In this document: piece by piece, positions 45,158-55,950 of the stretch
Layout: each line of letters begins with the position of its first letter
Numbering within the stretch: the first letter of the stretch is position 1
Origin: Cordylochernes scorpioides
Taxonomy: Eukaryota > Arthropoda > Arachnida > Pseudoscorpiones > Chernetidae
Assembly (NCBI GenBank): GCA_030710605.1
Contig: CP092875.1
Span: 65,402,623 to 65,466,622, forward strand
Length of the DNA stretch: 64,000 nucleotides
Direction of reading: 5' to 3'
Translations under genes and position numbers: made by a program
The notes under the pieces: model-generated
The model's database searches: none
What the model was told of the DNA's origin: nothing
Seen by the model: only the letters and a program-made list of their open reading frames with translations

Positions 45158-45335
45158 AGTTAAACCTGTCTATAGCGCCCTCCCTCTAAATAGCCCCTTC
45201 CTCTCTATAGCGCCCGATTTTAAATACGTAGTACGATGCGATTTACATTAAAAGTGACCTGTCTATAGCACCACCTCTCTATAGCACACTATTTTTTTGA
45301 GTCCCAAGAGGGGACGCTATAGACAGGTTTAACTG
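45158..45335. mobile_element. pogo/Tigger-like MITE, 178 bp
   Basis: Same family as 36543-36719, inserted in opposite orientation. Ends CAGTTAAACCTGTCTATAGC / GCTATAGACAGGTTTAACTG with TA on both sides. Confidence 0.85.
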
Positions 45336-45849
45336 TATACATCAACATAAAAATAGGTAATCAAATTTCGTTTTAGTTGCATATCAATATTTGAAATTTT
45401 CAGTATTGCAGTATTTTATTTACTTTCCCAAGTTCTTCAGAATTATTTCGGATAATCAGAAGTGATTGTAAATATTCGAGGTCTTGATTGTAATTCTTTG
45501 AATTTCTTTTGATAGCAATATAAAAAAAACACAAACAGATCTCTGATCAACATAAAAAGTGTACTAACACTGAACAATTGACATCACTAATGTACGTACT
45601 GATAGATCCGACAAGATAAATAGAAAAAACCATCAACGTGCAAATAGGCGACGCCTCCCCACTAAACCCTGAGTCAACCGGTCAAAAAACAACAGAGGAT
45701 AAAAAAAGTCAGCTGCTTGGAAGTCGGTGGCACGTCTCAGATGTGTCGATTTGGCCACGCTGCCGGAAATTGTGGGGCTCTGCAGGAGTTGCCACTTCCG
45801 GTCCGTGGATTAGAGATGTCGTGGGGAGTGGAATTCTTAAATACATCTG

Positions 45850-46465
45850 GTCCCACTGTACAGATTACTGGCACCTCTGGACGGACACTCTTCAATATAT
45901 TCGGCGTTGTCTTCGAGAACGTATAATCTTTAGTGACCAGTCTCGTTTCTTACTGTGTCATGACAACTGTCGCAAATGTGTCTGGAGACATCCTGGGCAG
46001 CGTATGGATCCTTGCCCTTACTTTCGAATACCACACAGCTGCACAATAGGGCGTTATGGTCTGGGGTGCCATTTCATTTGATAGCAGGACTCCATTGGTA
46101 GTCGTTCCTGGCATCCTGACAGCACAACGGTACGTAGATGACATTCTACGGCCTGTTTTGTTGCCGTTTCTCTCCCATCACCCCGGGCTTACTTTTCAAC
46201 AAGATAATGCCCGGCCACACACGGCACGTGTTACTATGGATTGCTTCAATCTTGCCGAACTCTTCCGTGGCCAGCAAGGTCGCCTGATCTCTCACTCATA
46301 GAGCACATCTGGGACGTGATGAGATTGCAACCATCCCGGCATGTGGACAATTTAGCCCGACAGTTAGAGACAATTCGAAAAGAAATCCCGCAGCACACCA
46401 TCCGGAATCTCTATCAGTCCATGACACGCCGGGTGACAGCCTATATCCAGACCAGTGGGGATCCA
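45850..46465 (+). pseudogene. Tc1-like transposase, badly decayed
   Basis: RERIIFSDQSRFLLC holds the first D. After a frameshift MVWGAISFDSRTPLVVVPGI, LTAQRYVDDILRPV and FQQDNARPHTARV (second D) follow. After another frameshift TLPWPARSPDLSLIEHIWDV (E) is read, then TIRNLYQSMTRRVTAYIQT. At least two frameshifts. Upstream (45640-45850) only ambiguous remnants of the DNA-binding part remain. Same general family as 27700-28732 but a different subfamily. Confidence 0.85.
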
Positions 46466-46570
46466 ACGACATATCGACTTTCTCAATTTGTGACGATCAA
46501 ACTCTGGAATAAAATAATTTATTGTTCTAAAATTTTAATCGTTTTCCCCTATACATATTCTTCACATACA

Positions 46571-46632
46571 CCAATTTTTTCTCCAATCGAACAACTCCCT
46601 TTTGGTGCGTCTATTTTTTTTTGTTATAAAGT
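46571..46632 (+). mobile_element. Right end of the decayed Tc1-like transposon
   Basis: AACAACTCCCTTTTGGTGCG then a T-run and TTATAAAGTGT, matching 976-1019. No matching left end is seen near 45550, so the transposon is 5'-damaged. Confidence 0.55.
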
Positions 46633-46654
46633 GTGTATATAACTATGTAAATTT

Positions 46655-46770
46655 ACTTATATACACACACAAAGCTTTATTAAGACCAGCGGTCTTATAC
46701 AGTTTCACCACAGGAAGAAATAATAGATGGAGCTCCTATAATCCAGGCAGCGCAGCACCCAAAATTCACC
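46655..46770. repeat. Short repeat shared (inverted) with 20270-20375
   Basis: CAAAGCTTTATTAAGACC and AGATGGAGCTCCTATA are the inverse of GGTCTTAATAAAGC... and TATAGGAGCTCCATCTATTA near 20300. Confidence 0.6.
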
Positions 46771-48004
46771 TATATGCGGTGGAAGCTGGAGAGCAGTAGC
46801 AAATAAAGAAAACCAAATACAATTCTGCATGGAGGACTGGGATCGAGATAAAATTTCAGTATAAATATCCGTCAATTTTATTTTACTATTGATGCTGTAT
46901 AATTTATTGGACACTATTGCTTTCAACACCAATCTCGGTGTAAGTTGTGGTCATAGTGAGTGTTAGAGAGATAGAGAGGAAGGGTTAGCTTTAGGTCTGT
47001 AGCAGCCCTGTGTGTTGGAATCTTAGTAACCAGGAATCTCTGTTTTTACATTTCTATAATGCTCAGATATTCTAACACCTACGGACCTAGTCTCACACGT
47101 ATGTAGCTCTACACTGCTCGCAGGAGACCGCGCAGGATTTGTTGAATCGGTTAGATGGTGAATTGGTTTTGGTAAATGCGTGTCTAAGACGGTTGGCAAG
47201 GTTAGGTGTGTTGCTAAAGTAGTTGTTGACGCCATACATTTTTATAAATCTTGCTATGCTTACTGCTTGGGGAGAAAGGGAATGATTGTATCTGTAGAGA
47301 CTGTAGAGGTTGGAGGAGGTCCGAGTGTATGTCTGTTGATAAAGGTCAATGGATATACGACAGCGGTAAGATGACTGATTGTTTTTTCTCTCTTTCGATG
47401 GTTTTAAAAATAGGGAGGGAGCAATGGGTATGGATACGTTTAGTTAATGTTTTAACTATTTCGATCTTGTGGGTCAGTGGTCAGTAGGAACTAAAATGGG
47501 TGTAATCAAGTTTAAAGTTTCTTTTATAATGGACTGTAGTATGATAAAAAGATGAATATCTTGTGGCCATCAGGAGTGATATGGTTTGCTCTATTCAGTC
47601 TATTAAGTGATTTTTTAATTCTTCGTATATTAGGGATCTGTCATGCTCTGTAATGGAAATAAAGGCGATTCCTTGAAACTTATCCAAAGGTCTAAAATAT
47701 AGAATAGCGGAAAACCAGATACAGTAGTGTAAAGGTGTCTATCAAATCTCAAAACCATCAAGAAAAATCAGTATAAGAGGAACAGTATCATCCGTATTAA
47801 AGAACCCACTCAACCTACCCACAAGTATTCGTTCTTGACATCACGGCCTTTAAAAAGTGTAAAAACAAGAAGACAATAGTAATCTGTTACTCAGATAAGG
47901 GAACTAAAACAGTGATCACGGAATGTACTGCCTATCAGTCGAATATTCTGGAAATACAGCAAGACAGATCAACCTTCATTAATTTCTCTCTCTTTATAAC
48001 AGAC

Positions 48005-49012
48005 CAGGACATATTACTGTCTTGAACAAGATCTGGATAAAACAGGCCCTGTCTAGAACAAATTCTAGATAAAAGGGGCCTTGTCTTGAACAAGATTTGG
48101 CTAAAACAAGCCCTGTCTTGAACAACATATGGATAAAACAGGCACTGTCTTGAACAAATTATGGATAAAAGGGACCTTGTTTTGAACAATATTTGGCTAA
48201 AACAAGCCCTGTCTTGAACAAGTTATGGATAAAATGGGCCCTATCTTGAACAAGATCTGGATAAAACGGGCCCTGTTTTGAACAAGATCTTGCTAAAATG
48301 GGCCCTGTCTTGAACAAGATCTGGAAAAAACGGGCCCTGTCTTGAACAACTATGTCTGAACGGCCCCTGTCTTGAACGAAGTCTGTCTGAAACGGGCCCC
48401 GTCATTTGAACGAAGTCTGTCTGAACGGCCCCTGTCTTGAACGAAGTCTGTGTGAACGGGCCCTGTTTTGAACGAAGTCTGTCTGAACCGGGCCCTGTCT
48501 TGAACAACTATGTCTGAACGGCCCCTGTTTTGAACGAAGTCTGTCTGAAACGGGCCCCTTCATTTGAACGAGGTCTGTCTGAACGGCACCTGTCTTGAAC
48601 GAAGTCTGTGTGAACGGGCCCTGTTTTGAACAAGATCTGGATAAAACGGGCCCTGTCTTGAACAACTATATCTGAACGGCCCCTGTCTTGAACGAAGTTT
48701 GTCTGAAACGGGCCCCGTCATTTGAACGAGGTCTGTCTGAACGGCACCTGTCTTGAACGAAGTCTGTGTGAACGGGCCCTGTTTTGAACAAGATCTGGAT
48801 AAAACGGGCCCTGTCTTGAACAACTATGTCTGAACGGCCCCTGTCTTGAACGAAGTTTGTCTGAAACGGGCTCCGTCATTTGAATGAGGTCTGTCTGAAC
48901 GGCCCCTGTCTTGAACGAAGTCTGTGTGAACGGGCCCTGTTTTGAACGAAGTCTGTCTAAAACGGGCCCTGTATTGAATAACTATGTCTGAACGGCCCCT
49001 GTCTTGAATACA
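48005..49012. repeat. Minisatellite with 158-bp higher-order unit (copy B)
   Basis: Same 31-32 bp monomer as 2625-3115 but expanded. Between about 48400 and 48830 five monomers form a higher-order unit: the same 87-codon minus-strand frame recurs at 48402 and 48560, exactly 158 bp apart. The left part (48005-48300) consists mostly of the AAGATCTGGATAAAA variant. Confidence 0.9.
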
Positions 49013-49488
49013 CTCTATCTAAAATATAAACATGCTGTAAGAGGTCAAAACTATTTATTCTCCCATTATTACGTTAATATGTGTTCAGTAACCTCGGGAA
49101 ACTGAATGTTTACCGAAGACAGGTCTATCTGCTACAGGTTTTTTACATGAATTGAAATGTCTTACAATTTAGTTAATTGATTTTTTTACTTTGGTCATTT
49201 CACGTATGAATACACCACAACACTATTACATTAACTTTACCTGTAGAACTACTAAATGTACTGAGTAAATAGGTGTAAATATTTTTCAAAATTCGTTTTG
49301 TTTGCTTGGTTTTAATGTATATCTACACTGTGTGTGATGTACTCAATTCAAGTAACCAAATACTATATGCAAAATCTGTAAAATTATTCTAATGGAGACC
49401 TGCTCAAGGACATAGAGAATCTGAAGAAGTTGATAGTTCAAGCTTCGTAGGAACAAATTGGCTCAAAATTGATATTTGGAACTTATAC

Positions 49489-49570
49489 CTGTGTTCGCGG
49501 CGTAATGGTCGGTATGATCGCTTTTTCACAACCATGATCTGAGATTGAATCTGGCATTGGGTTATTTGGG
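49489..49570 (-). CDS. Candidate internal exon, 82 bp (copy B)
   Basis: Exact positional partner of 3589-3670, with the same length, the same TTTTCAG acceptor and the same GTATAAGT donor. Differences from A fall at three places and none introduces a stop in either open frame. Survival of both splice sites in both copies supports an exon. The encoded family is not recognised. Confidence 0.4.
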
Positions 49571-49694
49571 CTGAAAATGGTCCCAATTGTTTTGTTTTCT
49601 TTACAAATCAGAATGCGAAGATGAATAATCAATTATATTTATTTTAAGAGAGGGAACTTCCTGACTTATGGCCTATATATCAACTATATATCTA

Positions 49695-50113
49695 CTAGCC
49701 GAATGACCCGGGCAACGCCCGTTTTTTCCCGATTGAATGTTTTTATTCAAATACTATTTGTTACAATTATAAATTGGCGCCTTAAATAAATGCATATATT
49801 AGTTAATAACTATAGCCTATGTGCTTTATCTGTCTATGTACTGTTGGCTTCCGTAGGCATCTCTTACTGGGAAAAAGAAAGAGAAGATTCCATTTAGTTA
49901 TTAACTAATATATGCATTTATTTAAGGAGCGACCCGCTCCAACACAATAGTTACAAAAACGAAAAAGCGAGTGGGGGGGGGGGCAAAGGTGGCGTGATCG
50001 TAGCCAACCAATAGGAGGGCGCCATTCCAAAGAAAAAGCAAACGGTGACAGAGATGACAAATGATTAGGAGATGAAGAATTAAGAACGGATGACGCTCGT
50101 AACTGTATATAGA
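49695..50113 (-). mobile_element. Short Helitron, only in copy B
   Basis: The plus-strand left edge is CTAGCCGAATGACCCGGG then CAACGCCCG, i.e. a minus-strand 3' end with hairpin and CTAG. The right edge ...GTATATAGA is a minus-strand 5' TCTATATAC. Copy A runs through the site (near 3793, ...TATATCTACAACCTAACTCG). Internally AGTTAATAACTA and an inverted pair around ATATATGCATTTATTTAAGG form a foldback. Confidence 0.75.
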
Positions 50114-50221
50114 ATACAGCCTAACTCGAGCTGTCTCTCTATATCAAAACATAAACAATCATGATGATAACCTTTCTTTTTTTAAATTCTATGAAAAATT
50201 TACAGATTACATCAAACAAAT

Positions 50222-50540
50222 AAAAGTCGGTGGACGAGTGGGTAACACCCTCGATTCCCGACAGTCATGAACCGGGATTGAATCCCGCGTTAAAATTTTG
50301 TTTAATATGTGAATAACCTTCACATATTATTCACTGTTTCAATTATCATGAACTAGGGTGCTCTTGCTGAGCGGTACCTATTAATGTGATTTTGAACCGA
50401 GATTACATCACACCAATAACTCCTTATTTTTGTACAAGAATCATCCCTACCAACGTGTGCAGATAACCAAACTAGGGGCTCTAGTACCTTGTTAGTGCAA
50501 TAGTTGAACTGTTCATTGTTCATTAGATGCAGTATAAGCT
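50222..50540 (+). repeat. tRNA-derived SINE (copy B)
   Basis: Duplicate of 3890-4215, with the same A-box and B-box-like stretches (TGGACGAGTGGGTAAC, GGGATTGAATCCC) and body. It was present before the segmental duplication. Confidence 0.7.
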
Positions 50541-51169
50541 ATAATCAGAAATTCAGAGAATAAAAGAAATTATTTATAAAAAGGAGTAAAAAATCAATAA
50601 TTAAAAAGAGAAATATATATTTAATATTTCAAAAATATTTTACAATAAAAAAACTAAGTGCTATAACAAAGTTCACTCTAAGGCTTCGGCAGTTATGCGT
50701 CATAAATGCGGAATATAAGTGAAGATAGAGTATATAAAGAACTAAAGATTGCTCTATGATGATGTTTAATCAAACAAATAATATGTAAATATGTATTAAA
50801 GTTTTTATTATGCAAATTTTAATATAAAATTTTTGTTAAATAAGAGATTTAGATTATATAAAGGTTTCTAGTAAAAATTGAAGATAGCAATTGCTAATTG
50901 TGTTTTGAGATTTTTTTATAAGATAGAAACCATAATGGTTCAATCGGGGTGGAAAGAGATTGGTGTCAGGCTTCGGATCAGGGGGAACCGGGTCATACGA
51001 TAGAGTTATAAAACTTGAGAAATTGATCCACGATAACCTCTAAGTCCCTTTCATCTCTGCAGAAATTATTCTACCCTTCATAATATAGAGTGATAATTTT
51101 GTTTTAGTTGGCTGAAGAATGGCTTACACGAAAGCTTCCTTTATACAAGTAAATAAAAATCGCGCGCTA

Positions 51170-51490
51170 GTGCATCATATTTTAAATGTTCTAATAAAAG
51201 ACACAATTTGATATTTGCGGAAGAGCGATTGCTCGAAGCATATTATATATTTGAAAATGTATGTAATTCTGCTGTCCTCAAAGCTTATGTCCATAGTTCT
51301 TCTAAAATACCCATTCCAAGAGTCTAACAACAGTATCACTATAAAAGGAAGTTCCAAAAATGCAATATAACAGCGGTACGGTAGATTAAACTGGCGAAAC
51401 TGCTGAGAGGGTTCACCACTGATGAGCCAGGCCCTCCCATTAATTTTTCCATTGCAGTAAGGGCAGTAGAATTTGTTTAATTTCAAAAAG
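51170..51490 (-). mobile_element. Foldback-MITE family fragment (copy B)
   Basis: Partner of 4850-5170, with CACTGATGAGCCAGGCCCTC and GCAGTAAGGGCAGTAGAA. Confidence 0.65.
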
Positions 51491-51785
51491 AATCTTACGT
51501 GTTTAAAATAGTTTCGAATTTTGAAAAAGAGTTGTAGCGTCTTATGATTTTTTTGTAATGTGTAATAATAGAGTGAGTTTTGATATATGATTATATACGA
51601 ATTATGATAGGGTTTGGTTAGTTCAAAGCTATTAGAATTTTAAGAATTGAGATATCGGTCTATCTCGACATTTTAAACGTTCGATCACAAGTTTCAAGTA
51701 CCAAGGGGCTCCGATTTTAACTGGCATCCCTCTGAGTGACAGATATATCGTTTTTTATATAATAGGATAGATCAATATAGCATAC

Positions 51786-52040
51786 CAAAAATTCTACTGT
51801 CGCTATAACGAACCCAATTTTGGTCCCAAAATATTAAATTCTATCAAAAATACCATGCTTATAACGAACTTTTAATTTTAATTCTAAAATTCCAAAATTA
51901 TAATTTTCAAAACTAATTAAAATTTTGTGTGAGCTCTAGCTCACAGATTGCAATTCAAAACAAAGAATTTAGCGACATTGGGTGTTTTTATTCACGTTCT
52001 ATTTTTATACTGCGCACTTTTGTAAATTTTTCATGCCTTA
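51786..52040 (+). mobile_element. pogo-like fragment, only in copy B
   Basis: Starts TTCTACTGTCGCTATAACGA then ACCCAATTTTGG, resembling a pogo/Tigger terminal repeat. No inverse end is visible. Copy A has a short unrelated stretch here (5455-5490). Confidence 0.45.
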
Positions 52041-52487
52041 TTGAAAACTAACTATCTTATTGGAGAAAATAGAATTTATAATTTTGAATAAAGATATATT
52101 TATATACAAAAATTTATAACGAATTAAGACATTGAGAGGCGAATGTTTCTTTTCACAAATAAATCAAACTTCTACTGTCTTTATTGCGATGGAAATATAT
52201 TGGAAGGGCCCTTGCCTCATCAATGGTGAACCCTCCAGATATATATAATATAATCTACCAGACCGCTTCTTTAAGAGATCTAATAGTGTATTGGATCATT
52301 CTGCTTTTATATGAAAAGAAACATTCGCATCTTAATGTCTTCATTCGTTATATATAGATAGCGCTTTATTGCTTTGCATACAAAAATTATGTTACTTTTC
52401 AATTTAGGATCCCAATGTATTTGACATTAATCATATATCGGTATATCTTCATACAGTATTAAGGCTCTGGGTAGCATCTATGCAACT

Positions 52488-52945
52488 AGATCATAATGGG
52501 TAGATAATCTAGCGGTTGAGCTGTTATGACCGAGAACTGATTTATAAGATATTTCTCTATCAATTTACTTTATTTAAATCTTCTAAATATAGATTAAATT
52601 AATACAACAGATTTCTGGAGATGAGTTGCTTTTTATTAATGAAATATCAAGCTTTCGGGAATCCTTGCCCGTCTACAAGAGTACATAAAACGAATAATAA
52701 TAAACGCCGTTTATTATTATTATTCGTTTTATGTACTTCTTTAGAAGAGCATGAATGCCCGAAAGCTTGAGATTTCATTAATAAAAATAAACTCATCTCC
52801 AGAAATCTGTTGCATTATTTTAATCTATTTTTAGATTTAAATAAAGTAAATTGATAGATAAGTATCTTATAAATCAGTTCTCGGTCATCACAGCTTAACC
52901 GTTAGATTCCCTACCCATTATGATCTAGTCTCAATCTCATCTCAA
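52488..52945. repeat. Long inverted repeat, intact in copy B
   Basis: CATAATGGGTAGATAATCTA, GACCGAGAACTGATTTATAA and AAGAGTACATAAAACGAATA recur inverted on the right. The arms are about 200 bp with imperfect pairing, around a TAATAATAAACG centre. Confidence 0.75.
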
Positions 52946-53423
52946 GAAACTTGTATTATTTCAAGATACCTATCTCTTGAATTACCTATCTGACCACATC
53001 CTTGAGTGACCTTTGTAAAATCAAGAATGTTCCAGGCCCTTCCAATATTTTACATCGCAGATAAGGATACTAGGAGGTGTGTTCTATTTGAAAATATAAT
53101 ACTTTAATAGTGCGATTTATCGAATCTAGATGGCGCTTTGTGTTCAAAATAAAAATGCCTTAAACAGCCATAGCTCAATTTTATTGAGAGACCTCCTCTA
53201 GAAGGGACCAGGAGTATCAGTGTCTTTAGGGGATCTCTCAATAGACCTTCTACAATACCGTAAATGAGATTGGTTCGCTCTGCTTAGCTTGAAGAGGTTT
53301 GACCGATGTATAATCGAGTTACCTTTAAAAAAGAACTAAGCGCATGTAGCGAAGACTGAATGTCTTAAGTCAACCGCGTTCTGATCGTGTTTCCCACTTT
53401 CTTGAAATCAACATATTTGCATA

Positions 53424-53677
53424 TTGTCACGGAGGTATGTAGATAGGGTGAGGAGGCATTCCTCCAGTCATGATAATACCGCGCAGAGAGCCAGCCGTTC
53501 GATTGGACGCTGGTCGCCATGACAACGGCCGCAGTTAATGATTTCAAGGCGCGCGGATGATCCTCCCACCAGAGCTTATTAGCGACTACAGGAATGTTCA
53601 CGCCATTCTGCTCTTGGCTTTTAACTATGCTTTCTTCTGAATATGTTCTTAAATAGAACAGCATGTGATACGCTTAT
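53424..53677 (-). CDS. Candidate exon of an unknown protein (copy B)
   Basis: Partner of 6720-6968. The protein is the same over about 75 residues apart from one Tyr/Phe, and differs only toward the C-terminus (CKYVDFKKVGNTIRTRLT against CKYVEFKNQRNMISTPLA). Both copies then reach a stop at the equivalent place. The sharp fall in identity outside the frame is what would be expected of selection on a coding exon. Confidence 0.5.
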
Positions 53678-53954
53678 TTTACTTAAATACATTTATTTTT
53701 CATTGGCGTTCTCAATTATTTGATTGCATTCTGAACTTTAAAAGATTAGCGTGTTTGTATAATCTCCTTTTCTACATATCGATTATAGACTCTGACAACA
53801 TAGGCAGGTAGCCATTCCATCCTACGATGTGAAAACATAGGCAGACGTACAGACTTCGGTCTAGGTATCCCACTATTCAATGGTGTGACATGATTACATA
53901 TCGATTATAGACAAGAATCTTGCCACAGCCCATAATGGATGTAAAATAGAGCTA

Positions 53955-53993
53955 CTCGGCCTTTTGGCTAAGATCAAACTGCGTGTAGAGTAA
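53955..53993 (+). pseudogene. U2 snRNA-like 5' fragment (copy B)
   Basis: CTCGGCCTTTTGGCTAAGAT then CAAACTGCGTGTAG, one base closer to U2 snRNA than copy A. Downstream (AGTAAAGATATTC) it departs from U2. Both copies sit just beyond a direct repeat of ATATCGATTATAGAC. Confidence 0.6.
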
Positions 53994-54149
53994 AGATATT
54001 CTCTGAAATTTTATCTTTTTTGTCATGATCCACTAAAATAACTAGAGGCAAATGTGTGTGGAAATAAATATCTTTAATCCAATAATCATCTATATATTTA
54101 GTATACTCTCTTGTTTTAGATGTTCCTTTATACTTTGCATACTTTGCGC

Positions 54150-54560
54150 TTGATCCTGCTTTTATACCTAACCTTCCACTACATTCACCTTTTAACATTT
54201 TCTGCTTCTCTTCTAGACCTATTCACTCGAACTTCTCCGACCTTCAGTCCTGTCTTCTTTGCTAGACCTGCTCATAAATTATCACATAGACGCTTTCCAA
54301 CACCCTCCCCAGATGTTTTCTAATCTTCTATAGACGTTTTCTTACATTCTTTCTTAGACCCGTTCCTATTTTCTCCCTCTTAACTATTTCCTTAATTCTC
54401 CTCTAGACGTTTTCCTATATTTACTTCTAGACCTGTTTCTGCCTTCTTCTCTAGAACTGTGCTCCTCCATTCCTCCATTGAAATTTTCCCTAGAGGTTTT
54501 CTTGCATGTTTCTCTCTCTATATCTCTCTCCATAGACTTAATCCTACATTCTCCTTTAGC
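54150..54560. repeat. Degenerate pyrimidine-rich tandem repeat (copy B)
   Basis: Same units as 7440-7900 (TCTAGACCTATTCACTCG, TTCTTAGACCCGTTCCTA) with several unit-length deletions relative to A. Confidence 0.65.
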
Positions 54561-55067
54561 AGTTATCCTACATTCTATCCATGACTTCTCTAAAACTACC
54601 TTTATATCACAAAATAGTGATGTTTTAAAAGGTAATAATCAAAGCCATAATATAAAGCGATGGTTAAAAGTTCATTAAAACATATTTATAGATCATTATA
54701 TATATGTATATCATTTCTAAAATGACGCATATTAAAAAAGCAAAAAACTGAATTTCATAAATGAATAATTTAAAATCTGCTCTCAGAGATATCTAAACTC
54801 GGTACACGTAGGTAATGCATAATATCATTAATTTTTATATGATATTAAAGATTAATTATAAAGCTATATAACGCGCCATCTATATATACTAAATGAAAAT
54901 ATTAAATCACGAATGTTTCTTTTATACATAAAACAAACTTCTACTGTCCTTACTCCGATGACAATGAGCCAAGCCCTTCCAATATTTTTCATCGCAGTAA
55001 GGACAGTAGAAGTTTGTTTTATGTATAAAAGAAACATTCCTGTTTCAATGCTTCCATTTCTTATATA

Positions 55068-55492
55068 CGAGGGGTGTCCCATAAGTCCGTGGCCCGACCA
55101 TGAGAACGAAATATTAGAAACTGATAAATTTTACCATATATACCTTAAAGTCTTGTATAAAGATATGTAAATTTTTAAGTTTCTACAACTAACCGTTTTT
55201 TTGTTACCACATGCACCCTATTCACCAGATCTAGCTCCGTCTGACTTCCACCTATTTCCTTATTTGAAAAAAATCACTTTCTGGCATTCATTTTAGATCT
55301 GACGAAGAGGTCTGTAACCTCATTTTTTGAGTCACTTGAAACATCGTTCTTTTTGGAGGCCATAAAAGCATTCGAACATCGCTGGAAAAAGTGTATAGAC
55401 CTTAAAGGGAATTATGTTGAAAAATAAATCATAATTATTTTATTAGTCATTTTCTTTATATGTCGGGCCACCGACTTATGGGACACCCCTCG
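55068..55492 (+). pseudogene. Internally deleted mariner transposon (copy B)
   Basis: Partner of 11949-12375, with the same ends and TA flanks and the same C-terminal remnant (PHAPYSPDLAPSDFHLFPYL-like, then KCIDLKGNYVEK). Two bases shorter. Inactive. Confidence 0.85.
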
Positions 55493-55644
55493 TATATAGA
55501 TGGTATGTTATCGCCTCATAATTAAGTATTTATATAACAAAAGAATCACCTCTTTCTTTATTTGTACATCAGAACGATGCACTGTACATCACCCCAGTAA
55601 AATACTGTGTAAAAGAAATATTCCTGCTTCAATGATTCTATTTC

Positions 55645-55950
55645 AACAACAACAAAAAGGCTTTTATTAGGGCCCATTGCCCTGTATGGATTCACCATAC
55701 AACAACATAATAATACAGTAATTTTTTCTCCCTTTCCCCATGTGCACGTGAACCTTTGTTTGAAAAAGGGATTTATTTACACATCTGTTCTAAAACTTTC
55801 CTCATTACCTCTTTTGCGTATGAATCTATTTACAATTGATCTGTAGAAATTATAGAGTTCTATTGCTATATTTTTCTTTTCTGAAATAGTTCCCAGCGTC
55901 TGCAGTGGGTTGATCAATCTCCAGAAGGTGATTTTAAGAGTTTTTTCTCT
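55645..55950 (-). mobile_element. LINE 3' tail with (GTT)n end (copy B)
   Basis: Duplicate of 12525-12840, with the tail at 55646-55660 and the same conserved 3' UTR blocks. Confidence 0.6.

Noticed and set aside
48241..48823. FKTGPVLSRSCSKQGPF repeat protein
   Set aside because: Arises from the 31-32 bp minisatellite and recurs exactly at the 158-bp array period.
53955..53993. Functional U2 snRNA gene
   Set aside because: Similarity ends after about 35 nt, with no branch-site recognition stretch, Sm site or 3' stem-loops.
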